Shown here: positions 15,672 to 26,500 of the stretch, in pieces
Layout: every line of letters begins with the position of its first letter
Position numbering within the stretch: position 1 is the stretch's first letter
Assembly: GCA_946480785.1 (NCBI GenBank)
Contig: CAMLLD010000011.1
Location: 1-64,000, forward strand
Origin: an uncultured Blastocatellia bacterium
GTDB taxonomy: Bacteria; Acidobacteriota; Blastocatellia; Pyrinomonadales; Pyrinomonadaceae
Length of the DNA stretch: 64,000 nucleotides
Direction of reading: 5' to 3'
The notes under the pieces: model-generated
Told to the model about the DNA's origin: nothing
Seen by the model: only the letters and a program-made list of their open reading frames with translations
The model's database searches: none
Made by a program: the position numbers and the translations under genes

Positions 15672-16319
15672 TTAGCGTCTGTAGTTCGCGGCGTAGTCTG
15701 GAACGGGGATCTCCGCGGGTAAGCGCGGATCGTTGATCGGCTGGCCCGCTGTTAACTTCAAAGGCACAACACCTGCCCACATCGGCAACGAATAATCTTC
15801 TTCGTCATCGAGCGGTGGCCCGGTGCGAATCTTCGCGGACGCTTCTTCAAGCGGCAGGCAAAGCACCGTCGTTTGCTTCATCTCCTGCTCGTTCGGTTCG
15901 CGCACGTCAGCCCAACGACCGGGAACGATGTGCTCTGAAAGAGCGAGAAGAGCTGAGTATTTTTCCTTCGCCTCATCAACCAGCGTCGCGCGGCCAAACA
16001 CGAGCACCGAGCGATAATTCATCGAATGATGAAACGCCGAACGCGCCAATACCAAACCATCGACAATCGTCACCGTCACACACGCATCAATCCCACCGGC
16101 CAGCGAGCGCAGCATGCGGCTCGCCTGCGACCCGTGAATGTAAAGCTTGTCGTCAACGCGCGCGTAGCCGGTCGGAACCACGAACGGCTGACCGTCCACG
16201 ACAAACCCGACGTGACAGATAAAACCCTCATCGAGAATCGCGTTGACGGTTTCGCGATCGAAGTGGCCGCGCTTCGGCAGGCGTTTGAGCTTGGTGCGAT
16301 CGGTTTGCGGAAATGTCAT
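15672..16319 (-). CDS. Pyridoxamine 5'-phosphate oxidase-like FMN split-barrel protein
   Basis: The 215-residue cytoplasmic protein belongs to the FMN-binding split-barrel group that includes NimA-like nitroimidazole reductases. Family features are the N-terminal helix FDRETVNAILDEGFICHVGF, the strand QPFVVPTGYARVDDKLYIHG, SRMLRSL, and SFAFHHSMNYRSV-like residues ahead of FGRATLVDE. The cofactor and substrate cannot be fixed from sequence; F420 or heme binding occurs in relatives. Its stop abuts the 3' end of the phosphatase gene in convergent orientation, and it is divergent from the BNR-repeat protein. Confidence 0.85.
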   Translation of the reverse strand: MTFPQTDRTKLKRLPKRGHFDRETVNAILDEGFICHVGFVVDGQPFVVPTGYARVDDKLYIHGSQASRMLRSLAGGIDACVTVTIVDGLVLARSAFHHSMNYRSVLVFGRATLVDEAKEKYSALLALSEHIVPGRWADVREPNEQEMKQTTVLCLPLEEASAKIRTGPPLDDEEDYSLPMWAGVVPLKLTAGQPINDPRLPAEIPVPDYAANYRR

Positions 16320-16372
16320 AATCGGCGACAGAGTAACACAGATACCACCGATCGATTGTTAAGGAGAAACTG

Positions 16373-19300
16373 ATGCGCTTCCGACTACCCCTGCTGGCTA
16401 TCTCTCTGCTCGCCGTCGCGCTCTGCGCGCAAAACAGCTTCGCGCAAAACGGCGGCACGCCACCGAAATCGCCCATCGAAGAAGCCTTCTCGCGGCTCGA
16501 GTGGCGCAGCATTGGACCAGCAAACATGGGCGGCCGCATCGCCGACGTCGAAGGCGTGCCCGGCGATCCGAATGTCGTTTACGTCGCGAGCGCTTCCGGC
16601 GGTTTGTGGAAAACGACGAACGGCGGCGTCACGTGGAAACCGATCTTCGAAAGACAGGGAACGATGTCGATCGGCGACATCGCACTCGCCCCCAGCAACC
16701 CCGACGTCGTTTGGGTCGGCACGGGGGAATCAAACGTGCGCAACAGCGTCTCGTTCGGCGACGGCGTTTACAAATCTACCGACGGCGGCAAGACGTGGCA
16801 GCACATGGGGCTCACCGAGACCGAGCACGTCTCGGCCATCGTCATCAATCCGCAGAACCCCGACATCGTTTACATCGGCGCGCTCGGCCACGCGTTTGGT
16901 CCAAACGAAGAACGCGGCGTGTTCATGACCACCGACGGCGGCCGCACCTGGACCAAGACGCTCTACATCGACAACCAGCACGGCGTCGCCGATCTCGAAA
17001 TCGATCCGACGAACCCAAACATCCTCTACGCGGGCATGTGGAGTTTCGAGCGCAAGCCGTGGACGCATCACAGCGGCAGCGAGAAAGGCGGCGTCTACAA
17101 GTCGATTGACGGCGGGCGCACCTGGAACAAGCTGACCAACGGTTTGCCGAAGTTGATGGGCCGCATCGGCGTGCGTGTGGCGCCGAGCAATCCGAACGTC
17201 GTTTACGTGATCGTCGAAGCAAAGGAAGGCACGCTGTATCGTTCAGACGATCGTGGCGAGACGTTCAAACTCGCTTCGAAAAACACCGACATCGTTTCCC
17301 GCGGCTTCTACTACACGCGCGTGCGCGTCGATCCGACAAACGAGAACCACATCTACGCTGTTGCTTCGACGTTGTACACGTCCATCGACGGCGGCAAGAG
17401 TTTTCGCGCGATCACCGGCCGGATACACGTCGACTATCACGCGCTCTGGCTCGATCCGAAGAACCCGAAACGAATGTGGAACGGGCAGGACGGCGGCATC
17501 GCGGTCTCGAACGACGGCGGCGATACGTGGGAAGCGATCTCCAACATTCCGCTGGGGCAGTTCTATCAGGTCCACGCCGACAATCGCATGCCGTTCTATT
17601 ACGTGATGGGCGGCTTGCAGGACAACGGCTCGTGGACTGGACCAAGCCAAACGCGCGAGCCCGCGGGCATCATGAACGACGACTGGCGCATGGTCAGCTT
17701 CGGCGACGGCTTCTACATGGTTAACCATCCCGACGATCCGGATATTTACCTCTCCGAATCGCAGGGCGCGAACATCGTGTGGACCGACATGCGCACGCGC
17801 GAGCAGCAGGCGGTGAATCCCTGGGGCCACGGCAGCGGCGGCGGTCCCGCGGCGGGACAGAAGTATCGTTTCAACTGGAACTCGCCCATCGTTCTTTCAC
17901 CGCACGATAAAACGACCGTGTTCCTCGCGGGCAACGTCGTTTTCAGATCGCCCGACTTCGGCAAAACGTGGGAACAGATCAGTCCCGACCTGACGACCAA
18001 CGATCCCGAGAAGCTGAAAGACGCGGGTGGTCCAGTCGCGTTTGAAAACTCCACCGCCGAGTATCACTCGACGATCATCAGCATCGCCGAGTCGCCGGTG
18101 CAAAAGGGACAGATCTGGGTCGGCACTGACGACGGCAATCTGCAAGTCACGCGCGACGGTGGCAAGAACTGGACAAACATTATTGGAAATCTTTCCGGCG
18201 TCGGGAAGTATTCACCTGTATCGCATGTTGAGCCATCGAGGATTAACGCGGACACGGCCTATGTCGCGTTCGACCGCCACATGTTCGACGACTTCCGTCC
18301 TTACATTCTCAAGACGACTGACGGTGGGAAGTCGTGGACCAACATCAGCGGCAACCTGCCGGCGAAAGCTTACGTGCAGGTCGTGCGCGAAGATCCGAAG
18401 AACACGAACCTGCTTTACGCGGGCACGGAGCTCGGACTATTCGCTTCGTACAATGGCGGCAAGGATTGGCTGCACCTGAATCTCAAAAACCTGCCGAACG
18501 TTTCCGTGCACGACATCCTGGTCCACCCGCGCGAAAACGATCTGATCCTCGCGACTCACGGCCGTAGTCTCTGGATCTTCGACGACGCCACGCCGCTGCA
18601 ACGCATGAACCAGCAGATTCTCGACAGCAACGCATACCTATTTCCAATCCGGCCCGCGTTGCGTTATTCGAGTCGCTTCTCGCGTTACGGCATCGGCGAC
18701 AAACAGTTTCTTGGTCCCAATCCGCCGGCGGGCGCGCTGATCACTTACTACTTAAAAGACAAGGTTGACGAGAAGACGACGTTCAAAGTGCAGGTCTTCG
18801 ATCGCGACGGCAAGCTGGTCCAGGATATTGAGAAGCCGTCGCGTGAAAAGGGTTTGAATCGCATCGCGTGGAACCTGCGGTTTGGCGGGCCGGAAGTGCG
18901 GCGGCCGCCGACGGAAGAGCAACTCGCTTTCGGCTTCGCGGCGCGCGGGCCGCAAGTGTTGCCGGGAACTTACACGGTGAAGCTCACGCTCGGCGACAAA
19001 GTGCTCGAAGAGCGTGTGGAAGTGAAGCTGGATCCGGGTATCAAGACTTCAGTCGCCGAGTTGCAGCAAGCGCAGGACATGCAGTTTAAATTGCGCGACA
19101 TGCAGTCAACGATGAACGTTTCGCTGCGTTTTCTCGACAGCCTCGAAACTCAGCTCAAGCAGACGCAAACGACGATGAAGACGCTCAACAAAGAACCCGA
19201 CAAGGAGATGATGAAAGCGCTCGAGGATTGGATCAAACAACTCGATACGATGGAGGACAAACTCGAAGCGCGCCGCGAAGGTCTCGGTTTGAGCGGCAAG

Positions 19301-19522
19301 GATGTCGTCTCCGATGACATGGGAAACCTGTTCTTTTCACTCGATGCGAACTTTGGCCCAACGCCGGGACAGCGGCAGTACTTCGATGAGATCCAACCGG
19401 AGTATCGCACGCGAATGGAAGAGGTGAATAAGTTCTTGCGCGACACGTTGCCGCAGTGGAACGACAAGTTGAAAGCGTGGAATGCGCCGACGTTGACGAC
19501 CCGCAAACCGTTTGAGCTTTAG
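16373..19522 (+). CDS. Secreted sortilin/BNR-repeat beta-propeller protein (VPS10-like)
   Basis: The 1049-residue exported protein has a signal peptide ending SFAQN. At least eleven Asp-box (S/T-x-D-x-G-x-T/S-W/F) motifs follow, such as TTNGGVTW, STDGGKTW, TTDGGRTW, SIDGGKSF, SNDGGDTW, SPDFGKTW and TRDGGKNW. They imply one or two multi-bladed propellers through residue ~730. The C-terminal 300 residues hold a beta-rich FlgD-like segment (AGALITYYLKDKVDEKTTFK) and then a helical coiled region (~880-1000). This layout is common in Acidobacteriota, Bacteroidota and others, but the substrate is unknown. GGAG lies six bases before the ATG. Confidence 0.88.
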   Translation: MRFRLPLLAISLLAVALCAQNSFAQNGGTPPKSPIEEAFSRLEWRSIGPANMGGRIADVEGVPGDPNVVYVASASGGLWKTTNGGVTWKPIFERQGTMSIGDIALAPSNPDVVWVGTGESNVRNSVSFGDGVYKSTDGGKTWQHMGLTETEHVSAIVINPQNPDIVYIGALGHAFGPNEERGVFMTTDGGRTWTKTLYIDNQHGVADLEIDPTNPNILYAGMWSFERKPWTHHSGSEKGGVYKSIDGGRTWNKLTNGLPKLMGRIGVRVAPSNPNVVYVIVEAKEGTLYRSDDRGETFKLASKNTDIVSRGFYYTRVRVDPTNENHIYAVASTLYTSIDGGKSFRAITGRIHVDYHALWLDPKNPKRMWNGQDGGIAVSNDGGDTWEAISNIPLGQFYQVHADNRMPFYYVMGGLQDNGSWTGPSQTREPAGIMNDDWRMVSFGDGFYMVNHPDDPDIYLSESQGANIVWTDMRTREQQAVNPWGHGSGGGPAAGQKYRFNWNSPIVLSPHDKTTVFLAGNVVFRSPDFGKTWEQISPDLTTNDPEKLKDAGGPVAFENSTAEYHSTIISIAESPVQKGQIWVGTDDGNLQVTRDGGKNWTNIIGNLSGVGKYSPVSHVEPSRINADTAYVAFDRHMFDDFRPYILKTTDGGKSWTNISGNLPAKAYVQVVREDPKNTNLLYAGTELGLFASYNGGKDWLHLNLKNLPNVSVHDILVHPRENDLILATHGRSLWIFDDATPLQRMNQQILDSNAYLFPIRPALRYSSRFSRYGIGDKQFLGPNPPAGALITYYLKDKVDEKTTFKVQVFDRDGKLVQDIEKPSREKGLNRIAWNLRFGGPEVRRPPTEEQLAFGFAARGPQVLPGTYTVKLTLGDKVLEERVEVKLDPGIKTSVAELQQAQDMQFKLRDMQSTMNVSLRFLDSLETQLKQTQTTMKTLNKEPDKEMMKALEDWIKQLDTMEDKLEARREGLGLSGKDVVSDDMGNLFFSLDANFGPTPGQRQYFDEIQPEYRTRMEEVNKFLRDTLPQWNDKLKAWNAPTLTTRKPFEL

Positions 19523-19536
19523 CCACAGATTTACAC

Positions 19537-19563
19537 AAAAAGGGCGGCCACAAAGGGCCGCCC
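19537..19563 (-). terminator. Intrinsic terminator behind the DUF4097 gene
   Basis: The stem GGGCGGCC/GGCCGCCC has a six-base loop. Read on the minus strand it is followed by TTTTTGTGT. It lies in the gap between two convergent genes, so it may also stop the plus-strand transcript, but only the minus-strand side has a U-run. Confidence 0.75.
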
Positions 19564-19587
19564 AAAGCCAGTTTATTTCTGGAGGGG

Positions 19588-20445
19588 TTAGTTAAGGGTA
19601 GTGGCTGTCGTTGGAGGAGCTGGGGGTGTTGACGTGGTCAGGCGAATGTTGCCGTTAATTCCCTTGGCGCTGATACCCGTGCCGCCGTTGCCGATGCGCG
19701 CCCAATAGCTGCCGTGCCGGCCTTTGTCGATCGAGACGTTCGGCAGGTCCGCGATTACGCGTCCATTCATCCCACGTGCGTCGAAGTCAGCATTAACATC
19801 CGCCGGCAATTGCAATTCTATGTTGCCGTTGATGCCGTTCAGCGTAACGCCTTCCTGTTCGATGCTCTTCAAACCCGCGAAGACGTTTCCGTTGATGCCT
19901 TTGAACGTCGCACTACCCGAGGCTTTCGCAACGTTGACTTTGCCGTTGATACCACTGGCTTCGACCGGACCTTCAATCTCACCAACCACGACCGATCCGT
20001 TCACGCCCTTCGTCGCGAGCGCGATCTGCCGCGGCAGTTTCAACGTGACCTTTTCCGAAGCTTTCGCGCCAAACAACTTCGCGAAGAAGCTGTGCTCGAC
20101 TGTTTCCGCGCGAATGCTCAGCCGATCGGCGCTACCTTCGATGTAGACCTTGCGGCGATCCAAAGCGTCCTTACACGACGCGGTACGTTCGATGTAAATC
20201 TCGGCGGTCTTTGTGTCGGCAGTCTCGATCTTCACTGAGCCGTTGATGCCGCCCACGTCGACGCGCGCGCCGGGCGCCAGTTCGTAGCTCTGTCGAATCT
20301 CGTCACGCACCGCGTCCTCGGCATTGTGCGAAACGAGCTCGCGCAATTCCGCAACGGTGCCGCCCTTGCTTGAAGATGAGCGGACCACCACGCCGGCAAT
20401 GCCGGCCAACGCGACCAGCACGATCAATATCAATATGCGTTTCAT
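19588..20445 (-). CDS. DUF4097-type beta-strand-repeat envelope protein
   Basis: The N-terminus is a membrane anchor or signal (MKRILILIVLVALAGIAGVV). After a short helical segment comes a repetitive beta-solenoid-like domain. It has seven G-x-N-G turns spaced about 20-25 residues apart (GGINGSVKI, KGVNGSVVV, SGINGKVNV, KGINGNVFA, NGINGNIEL, RGMNGRVIA, KGINGNIRL). This is the DUF4097 pattern, of unknown function, often near envelope-stress genes. A Pro/Thr tail ends the protein. The start was set at the MKRILIL ATG because the upstream in-frame 18 residues lack export character. A terminator follows. Confidence 0.85.
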   Translation of the reverse strand: MKRILILIVLVALAGIAGVVVRSSSSKGGTVAELRELVSHNAEDAVRDEIRQSYELAPGARVDVGGINGSVKIETADTKTAEIYIERTASCKDALDRRKVYIEGSADRLSIRAETVEHSFFAKLFGAKASEKVTLKLPRQIALATKGVNGSVVVGEIEGPVEASGINGKVNVAKASGSATFKGINGNVFAGLKSIEQEGVTLNGINGNIELQLPADVNADFDARGMNGRVIADLPNVSIDKGRHGSYWARIGNGGTGISAKGINGNIRLTTSTPPAPPTTATTLN

Positions 20446-20581
20446 CTTCCTGCCTCGGATTTGGGGTTGAAAACGAACTGACGGGGTCTTTAACGACACG
20501 CCGCCGGGATATGTTTCCGAATTTGCCGCTTGACAGTAAGTTTAGCGAAGCTTAGAGTCCGAAGGCCTCTCAAAACAAACT

Positions 20582-20965
20582 ATGGCTGACCGGGATTCCA
20601 AAGATCTCAAGGTATTGGTAGTCGAAGACTTCGAAGACACTCGCCTCTTTCTGAGGCTGGCGTTGGAGGACGAAGGCTTTATCGTGTTCGAAGCGGAGAA
20701 CGGTCAAAAGGCCGTCGAGAACGCGGACCGCGACAAGCCGGACGTGATTCTCATGGACCTGACGATGCCACTGATGGACGGTTTTGCCGCCGCCAAACTG
20801 ATCCGTCAAAACGAAAATCTCAAACACGTTCCGATCATCGCCATCACCGCGCACCAGGAATCCGACTTCCGTTCCGACGCGAAAGCTTCCGGCTTCGATG
20901 CCTACGTCACCAAGCCGATCGATGTCCAGTGGCTCAAGGAACTAATCGCCGGACTTCTGATCTAA
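20582..20965 (+). CDS. Stand-alone response regulator receiver (CheY-like)
   Basis: This is a single 127-residue receiver domain without an output domain. It has the acidic pair in VVEDFEDTR, the phosphoacceptor Asp in ILMDLTMPLMDG (residue ~60), the conserved Thr in AITAHQES, and Lys in VTKPIDVQW. A DNA-binding domain is absent, so it probably acts by protein contact with a partner kinase or effector encoded elsewhere. No histidine kinase is in the window. Its last 24 bases overlap the 3' end of the convergent amidohydrolase gene. Confidence 0.92.
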   Translation: MADRDSKDLKVLVVEDFEDTRLFLRLALEDEGFIVFEAENGQKAVENADRDKPDVILMDLTMPLMDGFAAAKLIRQNENLKHVPIIAITAHQESDFRSDAKASGFDAYVTKPIDVQWLKELIAGLLI

Positions 20966-22522
20966 CAGCGATTTGCGCAGTCGCAGCGCGACGCCGGGAC
21001 GAGTACCGGTCACCGCGCCATCGAGCCAAACTTCCCTGCCGTTCACAAACACGCGTTTCACACCTTCAGCGAGTAATTGCGGATCCTTGAACGTCGCGCG
21101 ATCGATGATTTGTCGCGGATCGAACAGCACGACGTCGGCTTTGTAGCCGCTCTTAATCAAACCACGATCGCTCAACTTGAAGCGCTGCGCCGGCAACGAA
21201 GTCATCTTGCGGATCGCCTCCGCCAAACTCAACCAACCCAACTCGCGAACATAGTGGCCCAACACGCGCGGATACGTGCCCGCGCCGCGCGGATGGCGCG
21301 AACCGATGCCGCCGTCGCTACTCACCATCACCCACGGCTGCGTGTAGAACGTTTTGATGTCGGGCTCCTTCATCGAATGGCAAACGACACTCGCGCCGCC
21401 TTCGCGCACGATCTTCATGTAGAGCTCGACCGGACTGATCTTTTCCTGTTTGCTGATCTCGTCCATTGTGCGGAACTCGTAATCAGGATGCGCACGACAA
21501 CTGACGATCGTGACGTTTAATGGTCCACCAACGTCGGCGAGAGCGCGCGCGACGTCGACCGGATCTTCGTGGCGACCGCTCGGAACGAGAACGCGAATCG
21601 TCGAGCTCCACGCGTCGTACGGGTAACAATCGGCCGTCACGTCCTGACCGGCAGCGCGCGCTTTATTGATCAGCGCGACGGCGTCTTTCGAGTGGCCCCA
21701 GACTTTCAGGGTCGCGAGCTTGATATGTGAGATCTGTACCGGCAGCCGCGCTTCGCGTCCGATCTGAAGCGCTTCCGCAAGCGCTTCGAAACTGCGGTCG
21801 GCTTCGTCGCGAATGTGACTGATGTAGATGCCGCCCCACGCGCCGGCTTCACGCGCGAGCGCGATGACTTCTTCGGTCGACGCGGGTTTACCGGTTTCGT
21901 ATTCGAGACCGGTGGAGAGTCCCATTGCGCCTTCACGCATCGCCTGCTCGACGAGCTGGCGCATCTTTTCGATCTCGGCGGGCGTGGCATGACGATTCGT
22001 GTCCTCGCCCATCACACGCGAGCGCAACGTCGCATGGCCCACGAACGTGAGTACGTTGAGCGCGATCGGATTTTTTCTGAAGTCGTCGAGGTACGCACCG
22101 ATGGGAAAAGGCGAGCCGCCGTCCTGGCCAACCACGACGGTGGTAATCCCTTGCGACACTTGCGACGCCGCTGCCGGATCGTCGTTGAAGCCACGATCCG
22201 AATGGTTGTGCGCGTCGATGAAACCCGGCGCGACGACGAGACCGTTCGCTTCGATCACCCGCGCGCCAGCGGGAACCTGTACCTGATTGCGTTTTCCCGC
22301 CGCGACGATCGAGTCGCCTTTGAGAACGACGACCGAATCGTTGATGGGCGCACGGCCAGAGCCATCGATCAGCGTCGCGCCTACGATCGCTGTCGTGTCG
22401 TCAGCCGCACGCGACGTAAACAGTGTAGTAAACAGAACGAGCGACAGCAGCGCCAAACCACTCAACGTTGCCGATCTGTGTAATCTGTGGCTACTTCTTG
22501 TTCGCTGAAATGTACTCTTCAA
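20942..22522 (-). CDS. Exported D-aminoacylase-like amidohydrolase
   Basis: The metal-dependent amidohydrolase resembles N-acyl-D-amino-acid deacylases (AAH superfamily). It follows a signal peptide ending FTSRAADD. Metal-site motifs are DAHNHSD (HxH), YISHIRDE, VQISHIKLA and SSDGGIG with its Asp; the small beta domain closes with KADVVLFDP. The 526 residues fit the family. The likely role is release of amino acids from N-acyl-D-amino acids or related dipeptides. Both ends overlap neighbours: 24 bases with the CheY-like gene (convergent) and 32 bases with the TPR gene upstream on the same strand, which suggests an operon with it. Confidence 0.87.
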   Translation of the reverse strand: MKSTFQRTRSSHRLHRSATLSGLALLSLVLFTTLFTSRAADDTTAIVGATLIDGSGRAPINDSVVVLKGDSIVAAGKRNQVQVPAGARVIEANGLVVAPGFIDAHNHSDRGFNDDPAAASQVSQGITTVVVGQDGGSPFPIGAYLDDFRKNPIALNVLTFVGHATLRSRVMGEDTNRHATPAEIEKMRQLVEQAMREGAMGLSTGLEYETGKPASTEEVIALAREAGAWGGIYISHIRDEADRSFEALAEALQIGREARLPVQISHIKLATLKVWGHSKDAVALINKARAAGQDVTADCYPYDAWSSTIRVLVPSGRHEDPVDVARALADVGGPLNVTIVSCRAHPDYEFRTMDEISKQEKISPVELYMKIVREGGASVVCHSMKEPDIKTFYTQPWVMVSSDGGIGSRHPRGAGTYPRVLGHYVRELGWLSLAEAIRKMTSLPAQRFKLSDRGLIKSGYKADVVLFDPRQIIDRATFKDPQLLAEGVKRVFVNGREVWLDGAVTGTRPGVALRLRKSLLDQKSGD

Positions 22523-23489
22523 GCTTTTTGCGGTCCGGGTAGTTGGGTTTCACTTTCAAAAACTCTTCGTATTGCAGCGCCGCTTTGTCTTTCATCCCGA
22601 CCGCGTTGTAAAGCGTCGCGAGTCGCAGATGACCTTCAGCCTTCCCCACCGGATCGATCTTCATCGCTTCTTCGAGATAGATGACGGCCTTTGAGCCTTT
22701 CTTGATTTGCAGGTACGCCTCGCCGAGATAGTAATTCGCATCGGCCGACTTCGGGTTAATCGTGACGGCGGCGGTCAGCGGTTCGATCGCGCTTTCATAA
22801 TTCTTGCGCAGGATGCGTAGCCGGCCGAGATTCATCTGGCCCAGAAAGAACGTCGGACGTTCGGTGATGCTTTTGACGTACGCTTTATCGCTCTCGTCGT
22901 AATCCTGCTTGAACAGATAAACGGTGCCGAGCTCGGCCCACGCCTGAAAGTCGTGCGGATCGGCAGTGACGAGCTCACGCAAGGCAGCGATCGCATCGTC
23001 GTAACGTTTCTGGTCCGTCGCTTCGCGCGCGCGCACAAACAACTTGTCGTTATTGTCGGTTCGCTTGTAGTAATCGGCGGCGGAAACAGAGCCCGGTTTC
23101 GCGTTCGCTTCGCTCTTCCACGCCAGACTTAAATCCTGACGTATTCGTTCCTGCGCCGGCCCCGGCAGGATCTCGACGCGCTGGCGCGCCACGACTTCGT
23201 GGTCCAACATCACGACCAGCTCGTATTGGCCCGCGGCAAGATTGATGAACTGGTAGCGTCCGCCTGCGCTGACAAACTGTCGTGCCGCAGTTGTTCCACC
23301 CTGGTTGGTCAGCAGAATCTCATAGGTCAGCGGCTTGGTTGTCGGGTTCTTGCTTTCGTCAACCTGCAAGTCACCGAACAGTGTGTAATCGCCGCCCCCG
23401 CGGATAGCGTTGCGATCGATATCCTGAGCGAAGACCGACGTGCCCACCAACAGCAGCAGACTGACTACATAAAGGATGCGCAACATCAT
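22491..23489 (-). CDS. Secreted TPR-repeat protein
   Basis: The signal peptide (MMLRILYVVSLLLLVGTSVFA) is followed by a beta-rich segment (~30-130; LINQ/AAGQYELVVMLDHEV resembles a carboxypeptidase-regulatory or surface-exposed domain). Four or five TPRs then extend to the C-terminus (for example AIAALRELVTADPHDFQAWAE, NPKSADANYYLGEAYLQ). The role is probably protein-protein scaffolding in the periplasm. The start was chosen by AGGAGG three bases upstream. It sits after the TonB-dependent receptor terminator and before the D-aminoacylase-like gene. Confidence 0.85.
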   Translation of the reverse strand: MMLRILYVVSLLLLVGTSVFAQDIDRNAIRGGGDYTLFGDLQVDESKNPTTKPLTYEILLTNQGGTTAARQFVSAGGRYQFINLAAGQYELVVMLDHEVVARQRVEILPGPAQERIRQDLSLAWKSEANAKPGSVSAADYYKRTDNNDKLFVRAREATDQKRYDDAIAALRELVTADPHDFQAWAELGTVYLFKQDYDESDKAYVKSITERPTFFLGQMNLGRLRILRKNYESAIEPLTAAVTINPKSADANYYLGEAYLQIKKGSKAVIYLEEAMKIDPVGKAEGHLRLATLYNAVGMKDKAALQYEEFLKVKPNYPDRKKLEEYISANKK

Positions 23490-23508
23490 ACCCTCCTGTA
23501 AACAAAAC

Positions 23509-23536
23509 GGGCTGAAGCCCATGAGCTTCAGCCCGT
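23509..23536 (-). terminator. Intrinsic terminator behind the TonB-dependent receptor
   Basis: The perfect 11-bp stem CGGGCTGAAGC/GCTTCAGCCCG has a six-base loop. On the minus strand it is followed by TTTTGTTT. It stands 26 bases after the receptor stop and ends just before the ribosome binding site of the TPR gene, separating the two. Confidence 0.85.
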
Positions 23537-23562
23537 CATTCTAAGTCAGCAGCAGGTGAAGC

Positions 23563-26500
23563 TCAGAACGTGAAACGCGCTCCGATCTGCATCACGCGCG
23601 GCTGTCCCTGAATTCCCGTGAAGTTAGACCAGTTCGACGGTATGTCATCAATCGACTTGATCTGGTCGGGATCGAGTTGCAGACCAAACCCGCTACGGCT
23701 GGAATCAATCGCGCCCATTCGTTGCGTGTTCGTCAGGTTGAATACCTCGAAGCGAATCTGCAACTTCTGGTTCTCGCTCCAGGGCATGTCAAACGACTTG
23801 CTCAGTCCCATGTCGATGTTGAAGTAACCGGGCAAGCGCAGGAAATTTCGATCGCCGGTTTCGCCGGGATACGCGCCGCGGAAGCTCGTGTAAGCCTGGA
23901 GCAAGCAAGCCCCGAAGAGCTTGTCGCCCTGGACCGGACAACTTTGAATGTCCTTCACGCGCACGCCGCTGCTCTGAGCATTCCAGTTGGTGGCCCAACG
24001 AGCATCATCGTAAGGACTGAAGATCGGCAGACCGGAGTTCCAACGGAGAATGCTGCCCAGTTGCCAACCGCCGACGACGGCATTACCGAGCTTGCCGACG
24101 CCCGAGAAGAACCGGCGGCCATGGCCGAACGGCATTTCCCAAACGGCGTTGGCATTGATGATGTGCCGCACGTCGAAGTCGGAGTTGGAGTAGTTGTCAT
24201 GTTGGCGCAGCGGATTGAGAATGAACGCCGTGTCGTACGCCGTACTCGTCTGAAGACCGGAAGCATCGTCGAACGAGTGCGACAGCGTGTAGTTGAAGTC
24301 CATTGTCAAACTACGGCCGAGACGTTCGCGAACGCTGATCGTGCCGGCGTGGTAGTCGGAGCGGGCAATACTGCTGTACGAAGCGAGCGCGCCATACTGC
24401 GGGTGGAAGAAGATGTTTCTTCCGAGACCGTCTTCGATGACGTCCTGCGTGTCGGTCCAGTCATTGCCGTAGAAGTTCAACGCCACCGCGTAAACGGCCT
24501 GCGTCTGCGTCAAGTTATGAGTCGGAAACACACCGCAGCAGTTGCCGAAATAGATGTCGTCCATCTGCTGCGCGATAGTTGCCGGCAACATATTCGTGAA
24601 CCACGGAATGTTCGGGATCTGATCGATCGGCGTACCGGCGCGGCGGAACGTTTCGAGAATGCCCGCGGCCGTATACCAATCCATTCCCGACTTCGGATCG
24701 ACGAGGTTATTCAGCGCCATCACGTCGCGCGTGGCGATGAGATTACGCGCCAACCTGCCGATGTACGACGTCTGAATGACGAGGCCATGCGGCAGTTCAC
24801 GCTCGTACGTGAAGTTCCACGAGTAGTTGATAGGCGCAACGAGGTCCGAATCCATGCTCGATTCGATACGTGCCTGTTGGAAAGCCGGATCGCTATCAAA
24901 AGGTTGCGTACGCGGGAAAGTAATATTTCCCGGGGTGGTGATGCGCGGCAACGTGCGAACGCTTTGTCCGAAGCCGGTGAACAACGGCGCCGGCCGCGTC
25001 GTCAGGTTGAACGTGTTGGCCGCGATCGTATCGCTCGAAGAAAATCCGAGCGTGTTGTTGAGGTCGAAGTTGACCGCGAGCTGGCTGCCGTAATAGTCGT
25101 TCGTAATGGCGAAGCCGCCACGGAAGACTGACTGGTTATTCTTGCCGAACAGTTTGCCGAGGAAGCCACCGCGGAACGATGGTGACCACGCAACAGCGAC
25201 GCGCGGCTGGAAGTTGTTTTTGTCGTAGTTGTAGAGCGGAGCGGCGTGGTTGGCCGGACCGGAAAGGACCAGCGTCACCGGGTCGGCGTAATTTTGACCA
25301 TTCGCCGCTGCTTCCTGCCGCAGGCGGAAAATTTCCGACAAGGATTTATCGGTCCGCACTTCGAAACCGTTGGCTTCGTAAACAGGCCGACTGATCGTGT
25401 AACGCAGACCATAGGTCAAGGTCAGGTGCGGCCGGAGCTTCCACGAGTCCTGACCATAGACGTCGTACTCCTGCGTCTTGAAGGTGCGGTCGCTCGGCGT
25501 GCCCACCGGTAATAAGGAACCGTCATGATCGAAGATGAAGTTACCGGAGTACTGCGAGAACCGGCCGATGATCGCGGTCACGGCGTTCTGCACACCGACT
25601 GCCGATCCCTGGATCGGGAACACCGCGTTGATCGGGTTCGAGATGCTCGAGCCACCGCCGGAGAAGAACGACGGATTCGTAATCGCGCTATCGAATGAAC
25701 CAGACTGCGACGAACGCGTGTTGCTGATCAGGCGGATGTTGGTGCCGAAACCGATGCTGTGATTCTCACGCACCCACGAAACGTCGTCGGTGAAGTTGTG
25801 CACCGGAGTTACGCGAGTCAGCGTGCGCGAGAACGTCAGCGGCGAGAACACGAAACGGAAACTGATCGAGTTCGCGGCTGAGTCACCCTGCTGGCTGAAA
25901 GCCTCACGAGTGAATCCATAGCGGAACGTATTGATCAGATTGTTATTGAGCGTCCAGGTATGGCCCGCGGCGATACCGGTCGGATGCGACCAGATGTTCG
26001 GCGCGGGTGTATCCGGAAACTGCTGTTCGCGCGCGAGCAGGTCGTAGATGATGTTCACGCGCAGAAAAGCTTGTTGCTTGTCGGTGATATTGAAGTCGAA
26101 TTTGCCCGCGTGTGAATTGCGCTGCACCGGAATCGGCGCGTTGAAGCGGAAGCCGGCCGTGTTGAATTGGTCGCCAATCGAAAAATCGTTGGCGGGATAA
26201 CGAGCCGCGGCCGCAGCCAGCGCCTGGATCGCCAGCGGGTTCGTTCCAACGGCCGGGAAAATTGAAGCAATGTCCGCGGGTGTCAAAGTCGTGATACCGC
26301 CGGACGGATTCCGGAAACGAACGAGGCCCTGGCCCAAGCTCGCTAACGGCACCGTGCGCAGCGCGGAGGTCGACTGCGTGATGCGATCGCCTTCGAAGCT
26401 GTAGAAGAAGAACGCGCGGTCCTTCATGATTGGACCACCGAGCGCGCCGCCGAACGTGTGGCGGATCAACGACGGACGGGCCACGCCCGCTTTGTTGTTG

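Noticed and set aside
23677..25131. Plus-strand open frame of 484 residues within the receptor gene
   Set aside because: It is antisense to a clearly coding TonB-dependent receptor, and its sequence is low in recognisable structure.
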